Shown piece by piece: positions 13,223 through 20,079 of a DNA stretch of 20,079 nucleotides; position 1 is the stretch's first letter; the number at the start of each line of letters is the position of its first letter. The notes under the pieces are model-generated. The model was not told the origin of the DNA. It did no database searches and saw nothing but the letters and a program-made list of their open reading frames with translations. Source of the DNA: DASPXK01 sp035637315 (GTDB lineage: Bacteria; Chloroflexota; UBA6077; JACCZL01); NCBI GenBank assembly GCA_035637315.1, contig DASPXK010000292.1, positions 1-20,079 on the forward strand, written 5' to 3'. Made by a program: the position numbers and the translations under genes.

Positions 13223-15297
13223 TTCGCGGCCAGCCGAGCCAGCCGGACCCCCAAGCCGGTGCGCCGACCGGCATCGTCGATCGCCTCGAGCGGGATCTGG
13301 TTCTCTCCGAGCACGTAGAGGCGCAACGTGGTGGCAGAGGCCGGGTTCACTGGGCCTGACGAAATGTAGATGCGCTTCGCGATCGCGCGCGCCTCGCCGC
13401 ACGCGTCAGGCGGGCAGACCAGATCCCGCAGCGGCGCTCGCACGATCTCGGTCTCGCGCGGTCGTTCGCCGCCCTCCAGCATGGTCACCGTGAAGTGCCC
13501 AGCTACTCCTTTCGGCGCGGGTGCCCAGAAGAGAACTAGATCGATCGGACGTTCCGGTGGCCTGGCAAGCGTCCAACCAAGCAGCCTCAGCTCGTTTTGC
13601 CAGCGGAGGCTGACGGCCCTCTGGGGCTGAAATGGCGTGCCGAGCTCAATGTGGAGCGCTCCCAGCGCTCGGCCGCTGAACGGATCGGCGAACCACTCCT
13701 CTTGTCCGTTCGGCAGCGCGACCCGACCTGTAGCCTCAGTGGGACTGGGAAATAGATACGTGGCCGGACGGCGGTCGGTGTCGGCGACCGGAAAGGTATC
13801 GGCGTCGAACGCCAAAATCTGCCGCCCGCCGAGGAAGCTGAGCGTGGCGTGCTGGTGCGTGGCGCGGGCCACGTCCGGCAGGGCAGGCAAGAGGGCATAA
13901 GCCTGCTCGGACGGCGGCAGCGCGCGAGCATGCTCGGCGAGCGCCGCGACGTCCGTCTCATACCAACGCCAGAGGTCGGGCTGGTCGCGGAGCTGTACGA
14001 AGTAGGCATGCGCGGTGAGAAGCCCGGAGCCGATGACGACAGCGGTCGGGCCCAGGCGGAGCAGCGACGCCCCGCTGATAGCTGATGGCTGATAGCTGAT
14101 AGCTGATAGCTGCGGTCTCGCTCGCACCCTGGCTTGCAGCCACCTGGCCGCCGTTGCCAGGCCGAGCGCTGGAAGCACGAAGATCGCCGGCATCAAGCCG
14201 GCGGTCCGCTGGAAGTTGGGGGCCGCGATCGTTAAGGCGCCGGGCAGGAGCATGACAGCCAGCCAGAAGAGCAGCAACGTGTATGGGAGCGAGCGAACCT
14301 TCCTGACGGCGATCACGAGGCCAAACAGGAAGAAGGGCGTTACCAGCAGATCAAAGACTGGCCTGCCCGGCACGTTTGTGTACGGGTACTGGTCACCGCG
14401 CCAGACCAACATGCCCAGCGTCTTGACCGTCGCGTCGGCTGTCTGGCGGGCCGCGTCACGTCCGCCCAGTAGAGAGACCTGGCCGAGCCGTGCGTTCAGG
14501 TCGGTCGGGTTGTCGACGAAATAGGCCACCAGTGGCGCTGCCACCAGCGCCGCGACGGCCACCATGACCGCCACACCCTGAACGAGGCCGAACGTCACAC
14601 GTCGTCGACGCCCGGCCGCGATGGCACGCCTTCGCTCCGTTATGACGGCGCCCAGGACGACAGCTCCGATCACCACGCTGAAGACGCGAATCGGCAGGTA
14701 GCTGTACGCGCTCAGGCCGACGACCAGCCCGGCCATGCCCCAGCCCAAGGGCCGGCCGGAGTGGGCCGCCCGCCAGATCAACAACACGGCCAAGGGTTCG
14801 AGGAGCGGCAGCAGGACGGCCCGAACACCGAATCGACTGAGGAACAGGTGCCAGGTGGAGACGGCCATGAGCGCGGCTGTGAGGAGCGCAACCCGCGGCC
14901 CAAACCAGGCTCGGGCCCACAGGAATGTGACCGGCAAGCTGGCCAGGCCGATCAGCGCGACCGTCAGACGAATCCCAGCCACGGTTGGGCCGGTAAGCGA
15001 AAAGACGCCGGCCATCAGATAGTTGAGCAGCGGCTCGCGCCCGTTATTAGCGGGCAGAAATACTGGCCGAGCGCCATTTAGGATTCGAAGGGCATCGATC
15101 CCTTCGCCGGCGGGGTCATAGAAGAGGCCGGGTGGGTACGTGTCGATCCACGCCAGCCTGAGAGGCGTTGCCAGCAGCAGGACGACGGCGGCGAGGGGGA
15201 GAAGCCAGGCGCGGGTTCTGCTAAGCAGGGCGGGTCCACGTGGGCAGCAGGCCGTGCTCGCCGAGATACGCGGCGAGCTGCTGGGCGGCAAGGCCAT
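13219..15297 (-). CDS. GT39-type membrane glycosyltransferase (ArnT/PMT-like), multi-pass
   Basis: A long hydrophobic N-terminal half with roughly ten membrane segments, then an extracytoplasmic C-terminal domain of about 280 residues. The first segment (LLPLAAVVLLLATPLRLAWI) is followed by TYPPGLFYDPAGEGIDALRI and NNGREPLLNYL, the first loop of GT39/ArnT-type enzymes, where the Asp binds the lipid-phosphate sugar donor. Relatives usually have Asp-Glu; here it is Asp-Pro. Such enzymes transfer sugars from polyprenyl-phosphate carriers outside the membrane. ATG 15297 gives 692 residues and overlaps the SGNH gene by 77 bases. The frame opens at 15351, and the natural start near 15230 has no ATG or GTG, so the start is uncertain. 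A heptamer tract lies within the gene at 14074-14112. Confidence 0.85.
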   Translation of the reverse strand: MALPPSSSPRISASTACCPRGPALLSRTRAWLLPLAAVVLLLATPLRLAWIDTYPPGLFYDPAGEGIDALRILNGARPVFLPANNGREPLLNYLMAGVFSLTGPTVAGIRLTVALIGLASLPVTFLWARAWFGPRVALLTAALMAVSTWHLFLSRFGVRAVLLPLLEPLAVLLIWRAAHSGRPLGWGMAGLVVGLSAYSYLPIRVFSVVIGAVVLGAVITERRRAIAAGRRRRVTFGLVQGVAVMVAVAALVAAPLVAYFVDNPTDLNARLGQVSLLGGRDAARQTADATVKTLGMLVWRGDQYPYTNVPGRPVFDLLVTPFFLFGLVIAVRKVRSLPYTLLLFWLAVMLLPGALTIAAPNFQRTAGLMPAIFVLPALGLATAARWLQARVRARPQLSAISYQPSAISGASLLRLGPTAVVIGSGLLTAHAYFVQLRDQPDLWRWYETDVAALAEHARALPPSEQAYALLPALPDVARATHQHATLSFLGGRQILAFDADTFPVADTDRRPATYLFPSPTEATGRVALPNGQEEWFADPFSGRALGALHIELGTPFQPQRAVSLRWQNELRLLGWTLARPPERPIDLVLFWAPAPKGVAGHFTVTMLEGGERPRETEIVRAPLRDLVCPPDACGEARAIAKRIYISSGPVNPASATTLRLYVLGENQIPLEAIDDAGRRTGLGVRLARLAAN
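14074..14112 (-). repeat. Heptamer tandem repeat inside the glycosyltransferase gene
   Basis: Five 7-base units on the plus strand (GCTGATA at 14074, GCTGATG at 14081, then GCTGATA at 14088, 14095 and 14102) plus a partial GCTG. On the coding strand it encodes QLSAISYQPSAIS. Because seven is not a multiple of three, gain or loss of one unit would shift the reading frame. Confidence 0.92.
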
Positions 15298-16402
15298 GGC
15301 CGGCCGGCGTCCAGTGGCCATCCTCGGCGAAGTAGAGGGCCGCGGCTCCATTGCTGGCAGCCGCGGCCCTGAAAGTGGGCAGCAGGTCCAGGAGTCGCAC
15401 TCCAGCCCGCTCGGCGGCCGCCGCCAAGCGGCGGTTGGGTGCCGCCTGATCGTAGCGCTTCAGCTCGGCTTCACGGGTGGTGTTCAGGAGCATTCGCCAG
15501 TCGCGCTCGTAAACCTGGAACTGCGAGGGGGCCGCCACCACCACCAGCTCGGCTCCGATCGCGCTGGCCGACTCGCGGGCGCGCTCGAGCAGCGCTTCGG
15601 TGACGGCCCACGCATCCTGCCACTCGCGCGGCGGCTCGATCAGGTACATCGTTCGATCCTTGTCCATCCGCACGGCGTGGTACTGCTTAGCCGCTGCTCT
15701 GGCCGTCAGCAGGTTTTCGCCGACGTCGTAGAGCAGCGAGGAGTTGCGGAGAACGTCCTTGAGCTGCCCGAGGGGCTCAGGTGGCATCGAGGCAACTGGG
15801 ACTTGTAAGAGGTTGCCGTCCGAGTCCAAAACGAAGAACGGTCGCCCGGCGGTGCTCAGCCCGCGCTTCTGGGCGACGCCGATCCCGTTGTTGGCGGCGT
15901 CGTTGTCCACGTAGAAGACGAGCACCACGACGTCGGGGCCATAGGCCGGGCCGTCGTGTTGGAGGAACAGCAGCTCCTGGGCAGTACCGAAGCCGGCGTT
16001 GCCCGCGTTGATGGCCTCGAGCGGTCGGCCTGGCCCGCCGCCAAGCAGCTGCTCCAGCTGCTTTGGAAGGGTCTGATCGAGGGCCACCTGGGAGCCTTCG
16101 ACGATCGAGTCGCCAAGGACGAGCAGACGGAACGTCTGGGCGGGTTTGGGTATCGCGACCTCACGGTCACGTAGGCCGCGCGAGTTGATCTGGACGTAGC
16201 TGGTGAACTCGTCCGTTCGTACCCAGCCGCGCGCACCCGGGCGGTGGAAGAAGCCGTAAATCGGGTGATAGGCCTGAAGGGTCGCCAGGTTGTATAGCCC
16301 CGGCAACCGCGGGCCCAGGACGTGAAGCGCCCCCTCGGCGCAGAGCACTCCCAGCGCGAGGCCGAACAAGACCAGAGCCGACCGAGCGAGGCTCGCACTC
16401 AT
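15221..16402 (-). CDS. SGNH/GDSL-type hydrolase with N-terminal membrane anchor
   Basis: A 393-residue protein whose ATG (16402) overlaps the amidase stop as ATGA. Residues 7-24 form one hydrophobic segment that anchors or exports it. The SGNH nucleophile is Ser99 in LLVLGDSIVEG. Block III is probably Asn135 in NAGNAGFGTAQE, and the Asp/His pair is Asp361 and His363 in AEDGHWTPAGH. Such proteins remove or transfer acyl groups on polysaccharides or lipids. Lying between an amidase and a membrane glycosyltransferase, it probably modifies a cell-surface glycan; AlgJ/AlgX-like acetyltransferases share this form. The catalytic residues look intact. Confidence 0.88.
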   Translation of the reverse strand: MSASLARSALVLFGLALGVLCAEGALHVLGPRLPGLYNLATLQAYHPIYGFFHRPGARGWVRTDEFTSYVQINSRGLRDREVAIPKPAQTFRLLVLGDSIVEGSQVALDQTLPKQLEQLLGGGPGRPLEAINAGNAGFGTAQELLFLQHDGPAYGPDVVVLVFYVDNDAANNGIGVAQKRGLSTAGRPFFVLDSDGNLLQVPVASMPPEPLGQLKDVLRNSSLLYDVGENLLTARAAAKQYHAVRMDKDRTMYLIEPPREWQDAWAVTEALLERARESASAIGAELVVVAAPSQFQVYERDWRMLLNTTREAELKRYDQAAPNRRLAAAAERAGVRLLDLLPTFRAAAASNGAAALYFAEDGHWTPAGHGLAAQQLAAYLGEHGLLPTWTRPA

Positions 16403-17025
16403 CCGACCCGGCCCGCGAAGGCGCCCTCCTGGAGTAGTCGGTAGACGCTCGCCCCGGGGCAGGTCGTGGGGGCGTAGTCGCGATGGGCGCCGATCGCCCC
16501 TGCGGTCATGTTGAAGCGGCGTATCAACCAGGCGGCCGTCGTGCCTACGGCGGCGATCTGGACCTGCGACGGCTCCTGGACTTCGTAGTCACCCACGAGG
16601 CAGATCAGCACTTGGCCTCTGGAGTCGAAATAGATCGACGGGTTGCCACGAACAGTGGGCGGACGGCCAGCCCAGACCGTCCCGTCGAGGTCGACCAGAT
16701 AGTGGTACGCGATGTCCTCCCACTCCCGTCGCGGCCCGGTGTGGAAAGCCTGGATGTTTCGGAGGTACTGCTCGATCGGTGGCCTGCCGGTCCACAGGGC
16801 GCCGGTGTGGTGGAGCGTTACCGCTGCCGGCGTGTGCGCGACATAGGGCTGCACGGGCTCAGCCGCTCCCCACGCGGCTCGCGCCCTGACGAATGGTGGC
16901 AGCAGCTCGGGGGTCGAGGCCGCCTCGAGCCAGCTCGATGAAGCGAAGAGCGGCGCCGCCGTTCTGGCTGTCGGCGCCGGCGAGGCGGGTGTCCCTTCGG
17001 ATGGCGGTTTGTCATCGGCGAACAC
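16399..17025 (-). CDS. PGRP/amidase_2-type N-acetylmuramoyl-L-alanine amidase, start uncertain
   Basis: 208 residues from GTG 17025. The catalytic domain has zinc ligands His72 or His73 in VTLHHTG, His181 in GAHRDY and Cys189 in TTCPG, with AYHYLVDLDGTVWAGRP in between, as in peptidoglycan-recognition proteins. It should cut the lactyl-peptide bond of peptidoglycan outside the membrane. The GTG start leaves no signal peptide, but the frame upstream reads GRRRLIACSAALLLARVGLA then GRPVFA, an excellent signal sequence, with no ATG, GTG or TTG back to an in-frame stop near 17142. Candidate rare starts are ATA 17112, which has GGTGGGTGG six bases upstream and overlaps the kinase stop, or CTG 17097. 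The stop overlaps the SGNH start. Confidence 0.85.
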   Translation of the reverse strand: MFADDKPPSEGTPASPAPTARTAAPLFASSSWLEAASTPELLPPFVRARAAWGAAEPVQPYVAHTPAAVTLHHTGALWTGRPPIEQYLRNIQAFHTGPRREWEDIAYHYLVDLDGTVWAGRPPTVRGNPSIYFDSRGQVLICLVGDYEVQEPSQVQIAAVGTTAAWLIRRFNMTAGAIGAHRDYAPTTCPGASVYRLLQEGAFAGRVG

Positions 17026-17108
17026 CGGACGGCCAGCCAGGCCGACCCTGGCTAGGAGCAGCGCCGCCGAACAGGCGATCAGGCGGCGACGGCCCAGATC
17101 GACGCGCG

Positions 17109-17777
17109 CTATCGTCGTCCACCCACCAGTCGGGCGCTCTCATCCTGGCTCGATCGCGCCAGTTGCTCCAAACGCTGGCGCGAAGCGGGCGTCGCATCGT
17201 ACCGGCCGGAGCCGATCATCTCGGCTAGCAAGTCGATGGCAGCGGGCACTTCGATGACCGCGGTATTGATGACGATGCTGTGGTGGAGCGGGTCTAGCCA
17301 ATCTTTCTGGAACAGGTAGCGGACGTAGCCCGCCCGGTCACGATCGGAGCGCCGCACGATGTCTTCGGCCTGCTCGCGGGTCAGCGGTCCCCGGCGGCCG
17401 CCGGCGCCGCGCTCGATGATCCTCGCGACTCGGACGGGAACGGGACAGATGACCAGAACTCGCAAGGCGTGCTCGATCTCGCCAAGCAGCATGCCGGTCC
17501 CGCGTCCCAGGAAGATCACGTTGTTCTGGAGCGCGACATTGTAGACGACCGCCCTGAGCAGAACGCTATAGCGACGCCGCTCCTGATCGAGCCGCTCCCA
17601 GAAGCCCGGCCGCTTCTCATCGAGCTCAGGGGCAGAAGGGCTGATCCCGCCATACGCTTCTGCCTCGGCGAGTAGCCCCTGGCGGTCCAGCAGTCGGTAG
17701 CCAAGCCGCTTGGCAAGCTCGCGGGCGATGTCGCCGCCCCAACTGCCTTCCTCGCGGGAGACCGTCACGAGAGCCAT
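17109..17777 (-). CDS. Cytidylate-kinase-like family protein
   Basis: 222 residues from ATG 17777, which has GAGGGAGGGGAAG directly upstream; the longer frame to 17816 lacks such a site. The N-terminus ALVTVSREEGSWGGDIARELAKRLGYRLLD is split here by name as the SREEGSWGG P-loop followed by IARELAKRLGY, the form of the cytidylate-kinase-like family (Cytidylate_kin2) rather than a classic GxxxxGK loop. VIFLGRGTGMLL and LRVLVICPVPVRVARI follow the nucleoside-kinase fold, and REQAEDIVRRSDRDRAGYVR resembles the lid region. True CMP kinases act in pyrimidine metabolism; the substrate of this family is not settled. It precedes the amidase gene with almost no gap. Confidence 0.85.
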   Translation of the reverse strand: MALVTVSREEGSWGGDIARELAKRLGYRLLDRQGLLAEAEAYGGISPSAPELDEKRPGFWERLDQERRRYSVLLRAVVYNVALQNNVIFLGRGTGMLLGEIEHALRVLVICPVPVRVARIIERGAGGRRGPLTREQAEDIVRRSDRDRAGYVRYLFQKDWLDPLHHSIVINTAVIEVPAAIDLLAEMIGSGRYDATPASRQRLEQLARSSQDESARLVGGRR

Positions 17778-17893
17778 CTTCCCCTCCCTCGGGGCCCACG
17801 CCCAATGGCGCGTCAAGGCCTAACGTGGAGCGATCGCGCCCGGCGGCGCTCGCGCCATGAGAGGCCGCCGCGATTTTAGCACCCAACGCCGAC

Positions 17894-19366
17894 TCACGCG
17901 TTCAGGCGAGCGAGCACCTCGGTCCCGGCCCGGACCCCGCTGGCCAGCGCCCCGTTCATCGTCGCCTGCCAGCGATCGGTGTGCTCCCCGGCGAAGTGGA
18001 CTCTTCCCTCCGGGCGCGCCAGCAGTGGCCCATAGCGGGTTAGCTCGCCCGGGCCGAAGTACGAATAGCCGCCCTGAGACGCGGCGTCGGCGTCCCAGAC
18101 CACCGACACGCCCAAATCGACGTGATCGCCGACGTGCGGGTAGATCTCCTCGAGCTGCTCCAAACTGCGCTCGAGCCGCTGCTCTTCGGAAAGCTCGGCC
18201 AGGTCGGCCGCCGACTGGCCGGTCGTGAACAGCGTTAGGATGCCACGTTCGCCAGGTTGAGCTTTCGTCGCGTCCCAGGCGAATTGAAACGGAAGATCGG
18301 TCGCCGTCGCGCCGCTCACGCCCAGGTCTACCCAGAAACGATGCCCGAACTGAAGTAGCATTTTCACGGCGTGCCCGTAGCGCAGGCCTTCCAGCGCCTC
18401 CTGGTGGGCCGGCTCGAGGGGTGGGGTGAAGTCGAGCGAGCGGAGCACCGTGAAGGGTACGGCCACAACGGCGTAGCGGGCCGTGATACTACGGCCTGGC
18501 CCCGCCTGGTCGTACTCGATTGTGACCGACCGCCCGTCCTGGTCAATTGCCGTGGCGGGCGTCAGGAGGTGAAGTCGGGTGCCCAGCTGGTCGGCGATCG
18601 CCAGAGGCAACTGGTCGAGCCCGTCGCGGACACGCAGGGCCTCGACGTCCCGGTCTGGCTGCTTTTGCTCGAGCCGTGCGTCTCGGGCGTACTGCAGCAA
18701 AGACAGCCCTTCGGGCTCCACCCCGTAGTCGTTCATCGTGTTGACGCGGTGGTAGCTGCGGACGAGGGGATGCGGGCGGAGCTGGTCAAGCCAACGGGCG
18801 ACCGACTGTGAGTCGAGCTCGGCCGCGGCGGGCGACGCCCAGGCCTGGTACGGATCTGGGACCTGTTCGCGGAGTTTGAAGCTCTCCTCGGTGATCCGAT
18901 TGGCATCCTGTAAGACCGGGCGTCCGAACTCGGCCAGTGATCGGCCACGCTTTCGGCTGCCGCCGAAATAGAAGACCCCGGGCCCGGCCGGCAAATGGCG
19001 CAGGCGAATCCCATAGTCACGCATGAAACGCCGGATAGTCGCGTGGTCCGCGTCGATGAACTCGCCGCCGGCCTCGGCGTATAGGCCGTCGTCAAAAGCG
19101 TCTCGGAGCGTGAACACACGGCCGCCGACTCGGTCGCGCGCCTCCAGGACCTGGACGTCTACGCCGGACCGCCACAGCGTGATCGCCGCGGCAAGTCCAG
19201 CCAGGCCGGCTCCCAGGACGACGACCTCGGCCGCGGCCGGGGGCCCGGCCGCCTGTGCCCGCGAGGCGCGCGCCGAGAAGAAAAGACCAGCTCCGGCGGT
19301 GCCAAGCAGCGCCACCGCTCGCCGCCGCGAGATCGGCGGACCAGCCGAGGAAACCCGCCCACTCAC
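17894..19366 (-). CDS. Tat-exported flavin monoamine oxidase family protein
   Basis: 490 residues from GTG 19366, overlapping the previous stop as GTGA. The N-terminus has a twin-arginine signal (SRRRAVALLGTAGAGLFF, residues 13-30) ending near RASRAQA. An FAD-binding Rossmann motif follows, VVVLGAGLAGLAAA with Gly52, Gly54 and Gly57, then VLEARDRVGGRV with Glu75. The second FAD motif is FAGEHT (458-463). The architecture fits amine oxidases of the MAO/L-amino-acid oxidase group, which oxidise amines or amino acids to imines and release hydrogen peroxide. Tat export suggests the folded flavoprotein acts outside the membrane. It is coupled to the RMD1-like gene upstream and is followed by a 116-base gap before the kinase gene. 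The substrate is unknown. Confidence 0.92.
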   Translation of the reverse strand: MSGRVSSAGPPISRRRAVALLGTAGAGLFFSARASRAQAAGPPAAAEVVVLGAGLAGLAAAITLWRSGVDVQVLEARDRVGGRVFTLRDAFDDGLYAEAGGEFIDADHATIRRFMRDYGIRLRHLPAGPGVFYFGGSRKRGRSLAEFGRPVLQDANRITEESFKLREQVPDPYQAWASPAAAELDSQSVARWLDQLRPHPLVRSYHRVNTMNDYGVEPEGLSLLQYARDARLEQKQPDRDVEALRVRDGLDQLPLAIADQLGTRLHLLTPATAIDQDGRSVTIEYDQAGPGRSITARYAVVAVPFTVLRSLDFTPPLEPAHQEALEGLRYGHAVKMLLQFGHRFWVDLGVSGATATDLPFQFAWDATKAQPGERGILTLFTTGQSAADLAELSEEQRLERSLEQLEEIYPHVGDHVDLGVSVVWDADAASQGGYSYFGPGELTRYGPLLARPEGRVHFAGEHTDRWQATMNGALASGVRAGTEVLARLNA

Positions 19367-20079
19367 CCGAAAATGCTAAATGGGTCGAGATCGACCAGCA
19401 GTACGACGAGCTCGATGAAGAGCACCACGATGATGATGACTTCCAGCACCGCCTCGAACAAGACGTTCCGGTACTCGGCCAGCTTTTCCGTGATGGACTC
19501 GTAGATGTCCTCGACCACTTCGGCCAGGTCGTCCTGTTCCTCTACCCAATCTTCAAGCTCAAACGCCTCGGCCAGCGCCTCGTAGAGCCGAGTCGCGTCG
19601 CGGTCCGGCAAGTAGCGCCGCGGATTGGTGAGCGGGCCTCGGTCCACCTCGCGCTGCAAGAGCAGCCGCTTTAGGCGTTCGTTCGTTGCCTCCAGGCGTC
19701 GCGCGTCGCGAACCGTAGACCAGTGAGTGGCGGACACATGCCTCAGGTCGGCCTCCGCCTGGCGGCGAAACGCGGCCAGCTCGACGTCCACGGCCGTGAG
19801 GCGGGCGCGTTGAAGCAGCGCCAGCTCGAGCCCGGGCAGGAGCCGGCGAAACTGCCGACTGTCGCCGACCACCACGGCTCGGAGAGGCTGCGCTTCGCTC
19901 TCGGCCACGAAGACCTGATCGCTCAAGAAACGCTGGCTCTCGCCCTCCGCGCCCAGCCAGGCGAGCGCCTCGCCCGCCAGCACGTGGCGCGCCTGGGCGT
20001 TCGCGCCGTTGCTCGGCGTGGCATGGGCCAGGATGAAGTGGGCATCTGGCGGGCAAGCTTCGAGCGGGCCGATGAGCTC
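19363..20079 (-). CDS. RMD1/DUF155-like membrane protein, N-terminus beyond window
   Basis: The reverse frame is open from the right edge to TGA at 19365-19363, giving 238 residues of C-terminal sequence. It reads as a mixed globular part, a long Arg/Leu/Glu-rich helical region from about residue 105, then YEALAEAFELEDWVEEQDDL, a further helix and one strongly hydrophobic segment (VLEVIIIVVLFIELVVLLV) near the C-terminus. A helical bundle followed by a single C-terminal membrane helix with acidic flanks resembles the RMD1/DUF155 family, whose eukaryotic members are mitochondrial membrane proteins. The match is by overall pattern, and the N-terminal part is too incomplete to confirm it. The stop overlaps the amine oxidase start. 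Confidence 0.6.
   Translation of the reverse strand, partial: ELIGPLEACPPDAHFILAHATPSNGANAQARHVLAGEALAWLGAEGESQRFLSDQVFVAESEAQPLRAVVVGDSRQFRRLLPGLELALLQRARLTAVDVELAAFRRQAEADLRHVSATHWSTVRDARRLEATNERLKRLLLQREVDRGPLTNPRRYLPDRDATRLYEALAEAFELEDWVEEQDDLAEVVEDIYESITEKLAEYRNVLFEAVLEVIIIVVLFIELVVLLVDLDPFSIFG

Noticed and set aside
17778..17893. Separate promoter (TAAAAT on the minus strand, 17878-17873) before the kinase gene
   Set aside because: Only the -10-like element is present; no -35 match at an acceptable distance.

Overview
High-GC bacterial DNA with short gaps, frequent stop/start overlaps (ATGA, GTGA, TGATG) and several lipoproteins that carry Ala/Pro/Thr-rich linkers just after the lipidated cysteine. 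That lipoprotein style, the cytoplasmic substrate-binding-like protein, the GT39-type glycosyltransferase and the heptamer repeats suggest a soil or sediment Chloroflexota-like organism. This is inference from gene style; there is no rRNA or other marker gene in the window. I found no tRNA, CRISPR array, transposase or phage gene.

Region 1 (1-4871, minus strand) is one compact operon. In transcription order it holds a class III extradiol dioxygenase gene of LigB/MhpB type (4871-4037, broken by a frameshift and lacking the catalytic histidine), a lipoprotein substrate-binding protein, an SsuB/TauB-type ATPase, a small LigA-like subunit, an SsuC/TauC-type permease and a second lipoprotein binding protein that runs off the left edge. 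An ABC importer is therefore interleaved with ring-cleavage subunits.

Region 2 (5069-8112, plus strand) diverges from region 1. It encodes a substrate-binding-fold protein with no signal peptide, a Rieske ring-hydroxylating oxygenase of the phthalate 4,5-dioxygenase type and an alpha/beta hydrolase of the meta-cleavage-product (BphD/MhpC) type. Together the divergent operons look like uptake, ring hydroxylation, ring cleavage and hydrolysis of an aromatic compound, with the ring-cleavage step apparently decayed or repurposed. Electron-transfer proteins, a dihydrodiol dehydrogenase and a regulator are not in the window.

Region 3 (8174-8791) is a BrnT-like toxin gene followed by a ribbon-helix-helix-like antitoxin gene, with a promoter whose -10 box lies in a perfect 12-bp palindrome. 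Region 4 (8804-11065, minus) is a lone molybdopterin-binding subunit of the xanthine dehydrogenase family. Region 5 (11066-12746, plus) holds a near-consensus promoter, a long leader with a small damaged-looking ORF and a hairpin, an orphan TctC-type lipoprotein and a large GC-rich palindrome.

Region 6 (12811-20079) has a small cyclophilin-like protein gene (plus), its start abutting six heptamer repeats. It converges on a minus-strand series: an RMD1-like membrane protein (cut at the right edge), a Tat-exported flavin amine oxidase, a cytidylate-kinase-like protein, a PGRP-type amidase, an SGNH hydrolase and a GT39-type membrane glycosyltransferase. The glycosyltransferase gene contains an in-frame heptamer tract in which gain or loss of one unit would shift the frame. 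The last four genes look like a cell-envelope module.
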